Below, piece after piece: positions 18,546 through 27,107 of a DNA stretch of 64,000 nucleotides. The notes beneath the pieces were generated by a model. It had not been told where the DNA came from, searched no databases, and saw only the letters and a list, made by a program, of their open reading frames with translations. The translations under genes were made by a program, and so were the position numbers. Numbering within the stretch: position 1 is the stretch's first letter; each line of letters opens with the position of its first letter. Origin of the DNA: an uncultured Ignavibacteriota bacterium (GTDB lineage: Bacteria; Bacteroidota; Ignavibacteria; Palsa-1295); NCBI GenBank assembly GCA_903900335.1, contig CAIUMP010000044.1:1-64000 (forward strand). Direction: 5' to 3'.

Positions 18546-20132
18546 TTAACAAAGTTCAAAATCCGGCAAGGACACAATATAGCTTAGCAGGTCTCGCAAA
18601 TTTCGCGCCGCCGTAGCGGGGCTTCCGCTAACAATCCCCGGCCAATCGTACGACATCCCACCCCCCACGAGTTTTGAAACAAAGCTCGCCTGTCGGGATG
18701 CTGACAAGGGTCGAGGGAGCATCAGCTGACCAATCGCGATCGCGAGCGCGTTCGCGTCCGTATAGTTAGGAAACTGCTTGATGAAGGCGGTCGCTGTGAC
18801 ATCATCCATGGATGTGACAGCCGCATCAGCCTCAGTCCCGCGAATTGGATAAGTACTCGTAGTGATCCAGTCATGCCACCCCGGCCAGCCTGAGACATTC
18901 GGCGGCTGGAAAAATTGTTGACCGCTGGCGGTCATGTTTGCGTCTATCGCGTATTTGGGAGCGACCTGGCGGGCCAGTCCGATCACATACTCCGCCGGCG
19001 TCTTGATCTGGCAGCCGATATTCGCGTTGTCATAGAAATGTGCACTCTTTAATAGAGCACTCACGACAGGCTTAATGTCAAAATTATTGTCCGTGAAGAT
19101 CTTCGCCATTGCAGCTATGACGTTGGTGTCCACTGCGGCGGCGTTGCTATAGATGAAGAATCGGTAAAGCTTTTTGCAGATGTACGTGGCGATCGCATTT
19201 CCATTAACGGTGAACAGGACATCGATCAATCGTTGAATCTCATTCTTCCGAACGAGGTACTCCGTATTCGTGGAAGCGTCGATCGCAGGAAATGAGTTGT
19301 TTAGATAGACCTTGCCACCGATGTCATGGTCGGCTGGTATGAAGTAGGGATTGAACATCCCATTCGGCGCTTGCTTGTTGGTGTATTGCGCGATGTGCCA
19401 ACCTGTCAGGATTCGTGCCGCATGTTGAATATCGCCCTCGGAATACCATCCGATGCCACATGTAAAGAGCTCCATCAACTCCCGGGCGAAATTCTCGTTT
19501 GGCGCACTACCGACATTGAGGTCGCCACCAAGGTAGACCAGCATTGCGCCATCCAGCGTTATGCCGTTCACGAGATCCTTGAAGTTGCCGAGAAAATGAT
19601 CGCGAAATAGTTTGTTCTGGCGATAAAGAAGTGGGGCAACAACTACGGTGTTCTCTCCTAAAAAGAACTCCGTAGTAAAGTGGCTACTCCAGAAGAAGAC
19701 CATCTTCTCTTGAAGAGAGGCCGAAGCTGTCAGCTGGAGATTCGCCTGCCACGCGCGAAGTGTGGCAGCGTCGGAACTCCAGACCCCTACTTGTTGACCA
19801 ATGAGCGTTTGGTTGCCACCAAGCGGTTCGAGATTGTCGGTCGCATGATCTGCACAGCTTGGAGGCGCCGGAGTATTCGTCGCATTCAGCAGCAGATCGG
19901 CCGCCTTGCCCGGATCACCAAGCGCGACGAGCGCCTGGATGTCCGCCCAGGTTGGCGACATCATCGTACGACGGAGCAGATGCCCCGCGCGATACGCATC
20001 CCACGGACTATTCGCATCGGGTACAAACGGTTCAAGGCCAGTGCTCAGCGGAGCTGCATTGCTTCGAGTGGTCTGCTTAGCGGTATTCCACGGAGCGAGA
20101 AAGCTCCGGCGATTCATCACTGGATTCGACAT
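18546..20132 (-). CDS. DUF1800 family protein
   Basis: 528 residues. Family motifs: AYRAGHLLRRTMMSPTWADI near 45-65, the WSSHFT block, and the strongly conserved NENFARELMELFTCGIGWYS and ILTGWHI near 230-265. The C-terminal QPPNVSGWPG is also typical. DUF1800 proteins are almost always encoded next to DUF1501 proteins, as here (46 nt to the DUF1501 ATG). No biochemical role is established; a secreted or envelope location is usual, although the first 25 residues form only a weak signal. It is the first gene of the operon running down to 9865. No clear TAnnTTTG promoter is visible in the 320 bp upstream. Confidence 0.87.
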   Translation of the reverse strand: MSNPVMNRRSFLAPWNTAKQTTRSNAAPLSTGLEPFVPDANSPWDAYRAGHLLRRTMMSPTWADIQALVALGDPGKAADLLLNATNTPAPPSCADHATDNLEPLGGNQTLIGQQVGVWSSDAATLRAWQANLQLTASASLQEKMVFFWSSHFTTEFFLGENTVVVAPLLYRQNKLFRDHFLGNFKDLVNGITLDGAMLVYLGGDLNVGSAPNENFARELMELFTCGIGWYSEGDIQHAARILTGWHIAQYTNKQAPNGMFNPYFIPADHDIGGKVYLNNSFPAIDASTNTEYLVRKNEIQRLIDVLFTVNGNAIATYICKKLYRFFIYSNAAAVDTNVIAAMAKIFTDNNFDIKPVVSALLKSAHFYDNANIGCQIKTPAEYVIGLARQVAPKYAIDANMTASGQQFFQPPNVSGWPGWHDWITTSTYPIRGTEADAAVTSMDDVTATAFIKQFPNYTDANALAIAIGQLMLPRPLSASRQASFVSKLVGGGMSYDWPGIVSGSPATAARNLRDLLSYIVSLPDFELC

Positions 20133-20452
20133 GGCGACCTCGTATTAATGGTCTTGGAATGGCAACAGATGACTTCTGACACGAACAGTGTCGACAGAAG
20201 CTGACACCACGATCATTGGAAGGAATTGGGATACATCGGACAAACGATCATCCTCTTTGAAACAAACACCTTCACTAAATTGAACTCCACACTCCTTGAA
20301 TATAATTCCGACAAGGAAAATCAGGGGGCGGCTCAATCCGGGTGAGTCTCTGACCCATTCCTATTAGTGGAACACGTTCAGATAGCGAATGTCACAAGTA
20401 CGTTGAATCGGATGTCATCCTGAAAGATGACCGGCAAACTCGAAGCTGTAAA
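20133..20452. other. Intergenic region upstream of the DUF1800 operon
   Basis: 320 bp between the DUF1800 start and the stop of a small upstream gene. It presumably contains the operon promoter, but I see no good TTG...TAnnTTTG pair on the minus strand. A 63-codon open frame at 20145-20336 (minus) has no coding support. Confidence 0.5.
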
Positions 20453-20644
20453 TTAGTAGGATTCTTCGGCGTGGGGTGCCGAGGTATAGGCCTCGACTTC
20501 GGGGATGTAGCTATCAATCATGCGCACGAGCATGTGGATCTCGTTGAGATCGAGCGAAACATAGACGGGCTCGCGCTCGCTAAGGCGTTCGGCTTCAAGG
20601 AGTCGTTGACTCAGGGCCATCAGGCGGTCGATTGTAGCGATCAT
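20453..20644 (-). CDS. Small hypothetical protein (63 residues)
   Basis: I do not recognise it. The predicted peptide is helical and amphipathic (MIATIDRLMALSQRLLEAER near the start, then VSLDLNEIHMLVRMIDSYIP), with acidic composition and no signal or membrane segment, so it is likely a small cytosolic protein. What supports it as a gene is an upstream promoter matching the Bacteroidota consensus in both elements (20737-20767), giving a leader of about 86 nt, and natural amino-acid usage compared with the frames opposite. It could alternatively be a leader peptide or part of a transcript for a small RNA. Confidence 0.55.
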   Translation of the reverse strand: MIATIDRLMALSQRLLEAERLSEREPVYVSLDLNEIHMLVRMIDSYIPEVEAYTSAPHAEESY

Positions 20645-20736
20645 ACGTTCTCGGCTATCGGCAAAAAATACGAGAATGGAGGGAAGAATCTAGCTGTCCA
20701 CACATTACTAACAGGCTATCCCCCAACTCTGGTGGA

Positions 20737-20767
20737 CAAATATAAGACATTCTAAAGTGAAAAGCAA
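20737..20767 (-). promoter_or_regulatory. Bacteroidota-type promoter (TTG-N20-TATATTTG)
   Basis: On the minus strand TTG (complement of 20765-20767) is followed after exactly 20 nt by TATATTTG (complement of 20737-20744). This matches the Bacteroidota primary sigma factor consensus TTG-N19-21-TAnnTTTG. The predicted transcript starts near 20730 and leads into the 63-residue gene at 20644. Confidence 0.7.
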
Positions 20768-20823
20768 GTGTTTTTCGAAAAATATTGACGAAAATCAAAG
20801 AAAATTCAATTCGGCCCCCATAC

Positions 20824-22044
20824 TCACCCCGGCTTATCCACATTCTCACACCCTTCAGCCGAAAATAGGGTGTGAAATACTGCTTCCCCCCCTATTTTGA
20901 CATCGTGGTTCCTTTCTTCCATACCACTCATCTGTACGAGATCAAACCGTTCGGTTTTCAGGGCATCCGCATTCATAGGAGATTTGTCCCTTTTGTTCAT
21001 TATGAACTCCCGTCTTCCTAACTCATTACAAACGAATAGCCGCACCCTCCCCTTTTCATCAAACCGCTCGCTGACTACCCTGCCGACTTCAACAAAATCT
21101 CGCGAGCTTGACCGGCGATCACTAAGATTCAGATCTTTCTTTAGATAAACGCTATAGGTACTCTTTAGTGACAGCCGCAGTGTGCCCGTGTGATCGTCGA
21201 TCTCCTTGATAAAGTCCGGACGCTGCCAAGGAACCTCCGTGTGGCACCAATTATCCGGAACTGCGAGTGCCGGGCAGCTTCCTGTCTTGCAGCACGGGGC
21301 ATGCACAAAGAATCCGGCCCGCACCATACGATCGCGAAAACGCAACGCTCGACGCGATTCCTCGCGGCTGGCTGGCTCGATCATCACGATCGCACCATCA
21401 TCGGCAAGGCGTATTCGTAGCATAGCAATGATCTCGTCATCAAGTGATTCATCGACTTCATTTAGCACGTTCATCAGCGTAATGACGTCGTGCTGCGTGT
21501 GAAGAGCATTGGCTCTGTCGGATCGAAGCGAGAGGTCAAGTCCGGACACCTTGATGGCTATGCTAAGCGGCTTCAGGTGATTCTGCAATCTTGCACCAAA
21601 GCCCTCTACCGTTTTCAAGTTCTTATTCAGCGAATCAGTTGCCTCGACGACCAGCTTCGTTATACTTGGTTGCTCCTGCATCAAGTAGGTTGCCAATCCC
21701 CATACAGCCGCACCCGTGCCTGTGCCAATATCCAGCTGTCGAAGTTCTGTTCGATTTACGAAGAAGCCGCTCAACGAAAGCTCGCGCAATGGGGGCCAGA
21801 TCTTGAGGAGATTCGTCGTGGTATAATAGCAGAGATATGCCTCGCGAATTTTGGGATCGTTCAGGTATTTGGAGCTTGCAAATCCTGCACGCTCCCGCGT
21901 GAGGCCATGGGACAATTTCATCACAGAGTCGGCGGTGCGACCAATAAATTCTCGACCACGCACGGACCTAAGTCCTTCGTTAGAAAGATCGACGGAAAGA
22001 ACCTCTTGTAGGGCAAGAATGTATTCGGAAGGAATTTGAAGCAT
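20824..22044 (-). CDS. Rsm22-like small-subunit rRNA methyltransferase family protein
   Basis: 406 residues from the ATG at 22044. A class I SAM methyltransferase core with LDIGTGTGAAVWGL near 105-120, and LMNVLNEVDE and GAIVMIEPASREESR further on, followed by the family's cysteine cluster HAPCCKTGSCPAL...WCH near 255-275, which in mitochondrial Rsm22 relatives binds a metal or Fe-S cluster. Rsm22 proteins act on or assemble the small ribosomal subunit; direct methylation is not settled for all members. A TTG five codons upstream is a possible start. The start is only 6 bp from the divergent mtgA ATG. A G7 tract near the 3' end (20886-20892) lies in the coding sequence. Confidence 0.82.
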   Translation of the reverse strand: MLQIPSEYILALQEVLSVDLSNEGLRSVRGREFIGRTADSVMKLSHGLTRERAGFASSKYLNDPKIREAYLCYYTTTNLLKIWPPLRELSLSGFFVNRTELRQLDIGTGTGAAVWGLATYLMQEQPSITKLVVEATDSLNKNLKTVEGFGARLQNHLKPLSIAIKVSGLDLSLRSDRANALHTQHDVITLMNVLNEVDESLDDEIIAMLRIRLADDGAIVMIEPASREESRRALRFRDRMVRAGFFVHAPCCKTGSCPALAVPDNWCHTEVPWQRPDFIKEIDDHTGTLRLSLKSTYSVYLKKDLNLSDRRSSSRDFVEVGRVVSERFDEKGRVRLFVCNELGRREFIMNKRDKSPMNADALKTERFDLVQMSGMEERNHDVKIGGEAVFHTLFSAEGCENVDKPG

Positions 22045-22050
22045 GAATTG

Positions 22051-22848
22051 ATGGAGCAATCGTCTGAGTCCCCAGTGCTAACGGAGAATGTAGAGAAGCA
22101 AGTTGCCTATGGTGGCGAAGTTTTGACTTTGCCGCCCGGAAAGCAGAAGCGCCGCTGGCTCTCGTGGCTCTGGAAGTTGGCTGTGCTTGCCCTTGTTCTG
22201 CCAATCGTTCAGGTGGCGGTTCTCCGCTTCATCAATCCTCCGGTAACGGCAATGATGGTCTTTCGCATGTTCGATCATCTATTCGCTGGAGAGCGGATTA
22301 CATGGTCGCACACAAATCTCGGAAAAAAGGAGATTTCGCCTTCGCTTTACTCAGCTATCGTCGCCGGAGAAGACCAGCGGTTCTTCACCCACCACGGCTT
22401 TGACATGACGGAGATCGAGAACGCCCAACGTGCGCACGCCCGACACCCGAACCGACCCATGCGTGGCGCAAGTACGATCTCGCAGCAGGTCGCGAAAAAC
22501 TTGTTTCTCCCTCCGTGGCACAGCTTCATCCGCAAAGGGGTAGAAGCATACTACACCGTGCTCATCGAGTTCCTCTGGCCGAAGGAGCGGATACTTCAAA
22601 TGTACGCAAACATCGCCGAGTTTGCACCGAATGTCTATGGCGCGGAAGAAGGTGCGCTATTTCATTTCAAGCGACATGCAGGTTCGCTCTCACCACAGCA
22701 AGCTGCGCAGATGGCTTCAGTACTGCCCAATCCTTCCCGGTGGAGTGCGTCACACCCAACGGCGTATATTCAACGACGGGCCGCGAGAATACTTCGTCAG
22801 ATGAGAGGTGCGCCGACGGATGAGGAGGAGGATGGGGAGCCGGACTGA
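22051..22848 (+). CDS. mtgA: Monofunctional peptidoglycan glycosyltransferase
   Basis: 265 residues from the ATG at 22051. It polymerises lipid II into glycan strands at the inner membrane. One transmembrane helix (about 37-57) precedes a GT51 domain with its motifs: AGEDQRFFTHHGFD with the catalytic Glu, RGASTISQQVAKNLFL, and KERILQMYANIAEFAPNVYG. There is no transpeptidase domain, which is normal for MtgA. The Glu/Asp-rich tail is unremarkable. It starts 6 bp from the divergent Rsm22-like gene and converges with murA with a 3-bp gap, so cell-wall genes are clustered here without sharing a strand. Confidence 0.93.
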   Translation: MEQSSESPVLTENVEKQVAYGGEVLTLPPGKQKRRWLSWLWKLAVLALVLPIVQVAVLRFINPPVTAMMVFRMFDHLFAGERITWSHTNLGKKEISPSLYSAIVAGEDQRFFTHHGFDMTEIENAQRAHARHPNRPMRGASTISQQVAKNLFLPPWHSFIRKGVEAYYTVLIEFLWPKERILQMYANIAEFAPNVYGAEEGALFHFKRHAGSLSPQQAAQMASVLPNPSRWSASHPTAYIQRRAARILRQMRGAPTDEEEDGEPD

Positions 22849-22851
22849 GCA

Positions 22852-24171
22852 CTACTCCTCCACCTGAATTCGCTCTATCTCTACCCCCAGCCCTTGCAGC
22901 TTCTGCTGAATATGCTCATACCCACGCTCGACGTGGTGAATGCCCGTGATGATCGACTCCCCCTCCGCAAGCGACGCGGCGATGAGATAAACAAAACCAG
23001 CACGGAGATCAGGGATGACAATCTTGCTGCCCTTCAATTTCGTAGGGCCGAGGATCACCGCTGAGTGTGGATGAACGAGTGATTTGAAGCGACACGGATT
23101 TCCACCAAGACACGATTTATAAAGTTGAATCTGTGCACCCATTTTCCTTAGCTCTTGGGTATATCCGAAGCGGTTTTCGTACACCGTTTCGTGCACCACT
23201 GACATGCCATGCGCCTGGGTCATGAGAAGTACCCATGGTTGCTGCCAGTCCGTCATAAAGCCTGGATGCACATCCGTCTCAATGGCGAGGGGTTTGAGGG
23301 TATCCTTATAGAAGAAGCGAATGCCATTGCTAGTCACATCGAAGTCAGCACCGAGACGCCGAATGTTATTCAGAAATGTCATCATGGTCGATTGCATCGC
23401 GCCTTCGATGAAAATGTCTCCCTTTGTGGCGATGGCGGCGCACGCGAATGACGCGGCCTCAATACGGTCTGGCATCACTCGCTGCTGCGTGCCCTTAAGT
23501 CGATCTACACCATCAATAATAATGCGTCGATTAGTTTCAAGATTGATGATCGCGCCCATCTTCTGTAGGTAGCGCATTAGCTCGAAGATCTCTGGCTCGA
23601 CAGCAGCATTATCGAGAATTGTTGTGCCGCGTGCGAGCACCGCGCTCATGATAATATTCTCCGTCGCACCAACCGATGGAAACGGCAAGGTGATCGTCGT
23701 CCCCGTGAGCTTATCCGCAGTGCAATGGAAGTAATTATCAACGAACTCCACCTTCGCGCCCATCTGCTCCAGCGCGGTGATGTGATAATTTACAGGGCGT
23801 ACACCGATCTTGTCACCACCCGGCATGGGTACGGATGCCGTCCCGGTGCGGTGCAACAGTGGCCCGACCATGAGTATAGGGATGCGATTGAGCCCCGCGA
23901 AACGCTGAGGAACCACCGTTGTGGTAAACTCAGGAGTGTTCATGGTGAGCGAACCACCGGACTCCGGTGTCATTGTGATCTCTGTACCCAGGGAACGGGC
24001 GATGTCGGCCGTGATGTCCACTTCACCGAGTCGGATCGGCGCGTTCGTGAACGTACTCGCGCTGTCGCTCAAAAGTGAGGCGACCATGAGCTTTGATACC
24101 AAGTTCTTCGTACCGCTCACGCGGACTGTTCCTGCCAATGGCTTACCGCCCGTTACGCGAAATGCGTCCAT
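22852..24171 (-). CDS. murA: UDP-N-acetylglucosamine 1-carboxyvinyltransferase (MurA, Cys-to-Asp type)
   Basis: 439 residues. It transfers enolpyruvate from PEP to UDP-GlcNAc, the first committed step of peptidoglycan synthesis in the cytosol. Two inverse alpha/beta domains are recognisable: the K22-N23 pair in VSGTKN, FAGLNRIPILMVGPLL, and the active-site loop MPGGDKIGVRPVNYH. In that loop the usual Cys (115 in E. coli) is replaced by Asp 120. This variant occurs naturally in Mycobacterium and Chlamydia and cannot be alkylated by fosfomycin. The SVGATENIIMSAVLA and AGFVYLIAASLAEGES motifs confirm the family. The gene is convergent with mtgA. Confidence 0.95.
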   Translation of the reverse strand: MDAFRVTGGKPLAGTVRVSGTKNLVSKLMVASLLSDSASTFTNAPIRLGEVDITADIARSLGTEITMTPESGGSLTMNTPEFTTTVVPQRFAGLNRIPILMVGPLLHRTGTASVPMPGGDKIGVRPVNYHITALEQMGAKVEFVDNYFHCTADKLTGTTITLPFPSVGATENIIMSAVLARGTTILDNAAVEPEIFELMRYLQKMGAIINLETNRRIIIDGVDRLKGTQQRVMPDRIEAASFACAAIATKGDIFIEGAMQSTMMTFLNNIRRLGADFDVTSNGIRFFYKDTLKPLAIETDVHPGFMTDWQQPWVLLMTQAHGMSVVHETVYENRFGYTQELRKMGAQIQLYKSCLGGNPCRFKSLVHPHSAVILGPTKLKGSKIVIPDLRAGFVYLIAASLAEGESIITGIHHVERGYEHIQQKLQGLGVEIERIQVEE

Positions 24172-24201
24172 AGGATTAGAGATTGATGTGGTGTAGAAAG
24201 G

Positions 24202-25290
24202 TCACTTCGAGGCAATGGTCACGAGTTTGGTACTCGCTTTTTTGGAGATATCGTACAAATACAGATCCTTGCCATCGGCGGCGGGCAAACTATATACGAG
24301 CATGGATTCTCTCTGAGCGATGGCCATCGGCTGTGCGCCATCGGGCAAATCCAACGAGGCGCCCGAGGCGATCTCTTTCACAGACCACTTCTTTGTCTGC
24401 TCTGTAACAAGGTACTTTCCATTCGGGGAGTAATCAAGCCAGGAAACACCGGTCGCAACATGAGTAACGACGTTCGTTCCGATCGTCATTTGGTACTGCT
24501 CTGTTCCCTCGAACATGGTTAGCTGCTGGCCGGATGGATCCAGCAAGGCCGCGGTAAATCCTGCGTCACCCTTGGGACTGACGAGCGGGGTACGTTCCGT
24601 TGATTCAATGTCATAGCTCACCAGATACCCACCAGGATTCGGATTTACGATTAGGAGTTTCTTCTGATCACGAGTCCATGCCAGAACTTGCCAATCCTTG
24701 TCGTTCGGGAAGACGAGATCAGTGATGAACTGGTTGCAATCGTACCGGTACGTATCCAGCTTGTCGCGATTGACCTTGTTCTCCGTGTAGTACACATAGC
24801 GGCCGTTGTAGGATGCACCGATGATCTCTGAGGTCACTCCGTCCGCTCCGGGAGTGAGATCCTGTGGGCTGCCTGAACCGTCATCTTTCATTCGATAGAT
24901 GTGGTAGTCCTTGCCATTGTCCGCGAGCCTCCTGAACAGCACCTCACCTGCACCTAACAAGTGGATGAAGCGAACAACACTGCGATCCGTAAACTTTGTG
25001 ACCTGAACGGGTGCGTTCGTCGGCCCAGCGATGATGCGGCCATACTTGTCAGCGATCGTGATACACCAGATATTCGCGACACCTCCCTGCGTATTCAAAT
25101 AGAATAATTTCTTCTCATCGTTGGAGAACGAAACTCCCATCTCACCATTGGGGCGAAAAGCAGGCATTCGATGCCAAAATTGGGCGTGTGACGATGTCAC
25201 AGCAAAGCAAAGAACAGATAGCAGAAAGAGTGTTGCAGGTGCACTCTGAATGAAGGTATTTCGGCACCGTAGATGCGAGGGGTGGCTCAT
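24202..25290 (-). CDS. Secreted TolB-like beta-propeller protein
   Basis: 362 residues. The signal peptide has its hydrophobic core at about 16-33, ending SHAQ. The rest consists of WD40/PD40-like repeats with the pattern 'FSNDEKKLFYL', 'YNGRYVYYTEN', 'WTRDQKKLLIVN' and 'YSPNGKYLVTE', typical of TolB-type six-bladed propellers. No TolB N-terminal domain, no peptidase domain and no T9SS tail are present, so it is probably a periplasmic scaffold or binding protein. It sits 30 nt upstream of murA on the same strand, but a functional link is not evident. No clear promoter was found in the 100 bp upstream. Confidence 0.75.
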   Translation of the reverse strand: MSHPSHLRCRNTFIQSAPATLFLLSVLCFAVTSSHAQFWHRMPAFRPNGEMGVSFSNDEKKLFYLNTQGGVANIWCITIADKYGRIIAGPTNAPVQVTKFTDRSVVRFIHLLGAGEVLFRRLADNGKDYHIYRMKDDGSGSPQDLTPGADGVTSEIIGASYNGRYVYYTENKVNRDKLDTYRYDCNQFITDLVFPNDKDWQVLAWTRDQKKLLIVNPNPGGYLVSYDIESTERTPLVSPKGDAGFTAALLDPSGQQLTMFEGTEQYQMTIGTNVVTHVATGVSWLDYSPNGKYLVTEQTKKWSVKEIASGASLDLPDGAQPMAIAQRESMLVYSLPAADGKDLYLYDISKKASTKLVTIASK

Positions 25291-25392
25291 GCTTTTTTGG
25301 GGAATAATGTTGTGCGGTCTCTAAACGAGGAACATGGCTGGATTTGTTGCGACCATGTTTTGGAGAGTCCCGGACGAGGGAAGCAGAAGCTA

Positions 25393-26640
25393 CTAACGAG
25401 CAATGACTACGTGCGCGCTGCTCCAGCCTTCTGATCCGTGAACTCTTAGAAGGAATGTCCCAGATGGAAGGGTGGAAAGATCGACGCTCTCACGTGCGGA
25501 GGATTCATATTCCCAATGAGGCCGGACTTGCCTCCCCAGAGGATCGATAAGCACTAGCTCATCAACATTTGCGCAATGGAGTGTGATACGATCGTGCGCC
25601 GGGTTCGGCGAAAAAGGCAACGATCGCAACTCCTCTCTCGGGAGAACCAAAGCAGTGCCTACAACCTGGAAGGTCCGAACGAATGAAGGAGAAAGCTCAC
25701 CGTTGTGGTACCACTTTACGCTCCAGGCACCAGAGGGCATTGCCGATTGCCGAGCGGGGCCATCGATGTAACTCCACCAATACCAGTAACGGATATTAGT
25801 ATCGTTCACGCTAGAATACTCATACCACACGGAGCCATCCGGTGCCAGCCAGTCGACACGGGCGGAATCCCCCCGCTTCAATGTCAGACCATGTACCCAC
25901 ATCCCAATGGTGGAGTCCTTGGTCGGCGTAAAAACCATTTGCTCAGCGGGATGCTCACGGAGAGAGTCAAGAGTTGGGACTGTGCTCAGAAGTCCGCCGG
26001 AGATCATAAAGAAGGAGCTGTCGTAGGTTGGAGGAGCATCAAAGAGTGTCGTTGCGCCTGTTCCCCGACATGCGTCTCCGAAGGGGTCAACCAGCGCGCC
26101 ACGTTTATAGACTTCCAGGTGCAGATGAGGGTCAGACGAACGCCCACTCGAGCCTACGAACGCTAGTACCTGTCCTCGCTGTACGCTGTCCCCAACCTTT
26201 ACATGTGCGCTGTGTTTACGAATATGGGCGTAGTCGACCGAGAAGCCGTCGCCGTGGTCTATCCTTACATAATTACCAAAGCCGCCAGTATCCCCTTGCT
26301 TGCTGCGGTCAAATAGGGTGTCGAGGACAAAGGTAACGATGCCCTTTGCTGTGGCAATTACAGCAACTCCGGAGTCCATTTGCCGAAAATCTCGGAGGAC
26401 AAAATCCGAACCTTTGTGAGCATGGTACGACTGCCAGGAGCAGTGAAGATCGGACGGTGATCCCGACGTATCATGGTCGAGATAATTGACCATGAACCAA
26501 TCTAGATTTTGGGACCCAGCAAGAGGCGAACCAAGCTGGGCACGAGAATCTCGATGAGCGAACAAAGAGAGGATCAGAAGCAACAGCAGTGCCGAAGTGT
26601 GCTTCACGCCTCGACTAAGCCTTAATGCGGCAGTACGCAC
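25393..26640 (-). CDS. M23 family metallopeptidase with T9SS sorting domain
   Basis: 415 residues. The N-terminus is a signal peptide (LLLLLILSLFAHRDSRAQ). The M23 (LytM-type) domain at about 70-190 carries the zinc ligands H75-x-G-x-D79 and H172-x-H174, with H139 in DYAHI. M23 enzymes cut peptide crosslinks in peptidoglycan or Gly-rich peptides. A beta-rich linker (200-335) is followed by a T9SS sorting domain (about 338-415, beginning FSPNPAHDRITL), predicting export to the surface or medium. The chosen GTG start overlaps the upstream gene by 19 nt; an internal GTG at 26607 would avoid the overlap and keep the signal peptide. Third gene of a three-gene secreted group. Confidence 0.87.
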   Translation of the reverse strand: MRTAALRLSRGVKHTSALLLLLILSLFAHRDSRAQLGSPLAGSQNLDWFMVNYLDHDTSGSPSDLHCSWQSYHAHKGSDFVLRDFRQMDSGVAVIATAKGIVTFVLDTLFDRSKQGDTGGFGNYVRIDHGDGFSVDYAHIRKHSAHVKVGDSVQRGQVLAFVGSSGRSSDPHLHLEVYKRGALVDPFGDACRGTGATTLFDAPPTYDSSFFMISGGLLSTVPTLDSLREHPAEQMVFTPTKDSTIGMWVHGLTLKRGDSARVDWLAPDGSVWYEYSSVNDTNIRYWYWWSYIDGPARQSAMPSGAWSVKWYHNGELSPSFVRTFQVVGTALVLPREELRSLPFSPNPAHDRITLHCANVDELVLIDPLGRQVRPHWEYESSARESVDLSTLPSGTFLLRVHGSEGWSSAHVVIAR

Positions 26641-27107
26641 GCTTCGAGCGCAGTCTGATCTTCGAATTCAAGGAGGCGAAGTGTGCCCTTGCCATATCCA
26701 AGAAGATAGTGGACCTCATCGTTATCCCAGATCCAATAGATCCAATCGTCGTTGCGGGCTCGGGAAGCCGCGCCAAGACCGACGCACAGATCTTTGGCAA
26801 TCCCTTCGACCCGTGGACGTTCGACAGGGAGATAGGTGGACCAATCCAATTTGGTGAGTTTCTTCTCAGCGGTATCAATGTGGAAGCTAAGGTGTCCCTC
26901 CAACTGCCAGAAGGTCGCACCCATGCAGAGCGAGTCTCCTGGGTCTATTGCCGATGGCACGACTGGCCACTGCGCCAGGCAAGAATCAACGGTGTGTACC
27001 CTCGCACCGACGGTCAGCGGTTGGGCCTGACTTGTCTGCGAGAAGATGCTCAATGTGAGCAAAAACGACAGAAAAAGGGAAACCCTAAATGGGGTAGCGA
27101 ACATCAT
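26622..27107 (-). CDS. Hypothetical secreted protein
   Basis: 161 residues with a clear signal peptide (FRVSLFLSFLLTLSIFSQTSQAQ). Unknown family. The mature part has three to four cysteines and a Trp-rich C-terminal half. Its ATG overlaps the stop of the upstream metalloprotease gene by 4 nt, and its end overlaps the M23 gene, so the three are probably co-transcribed. It could be an inhibitor, chaperone or accessory protein for one of the two proteases, but only the gene order suggests this. Confidence 0.7.
   Translation of the reverse strand: MMFATPFRVSLFLSFLLTLSIFSQTSQAQPLTVGARVHTVDSCLAQWPVVPSAIDPGDSLCMGATFWQLEGHLSFHIDTAEKKLTKLDWSTYLPVERPRVEGIAKDLCVGLGAASRARNDDWIYWIWDNDEVHYLLGYGKGTLRLLEFEDQTALEACVLPH

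Noticed and set aside
20145-20336. A 63-codon minus-strand open frame upstream of DUF1800
   Set aside because: No promoter, no recognisable composition pattern; probably leader sequence of the operon.
20834-20842. TTATCCACA, a perfect DnaA box
   Set aside because: A single copy inside the Rsm22-like coding sequence with no neighbouring boxes or AT-rich unwinding region; expected by chance.
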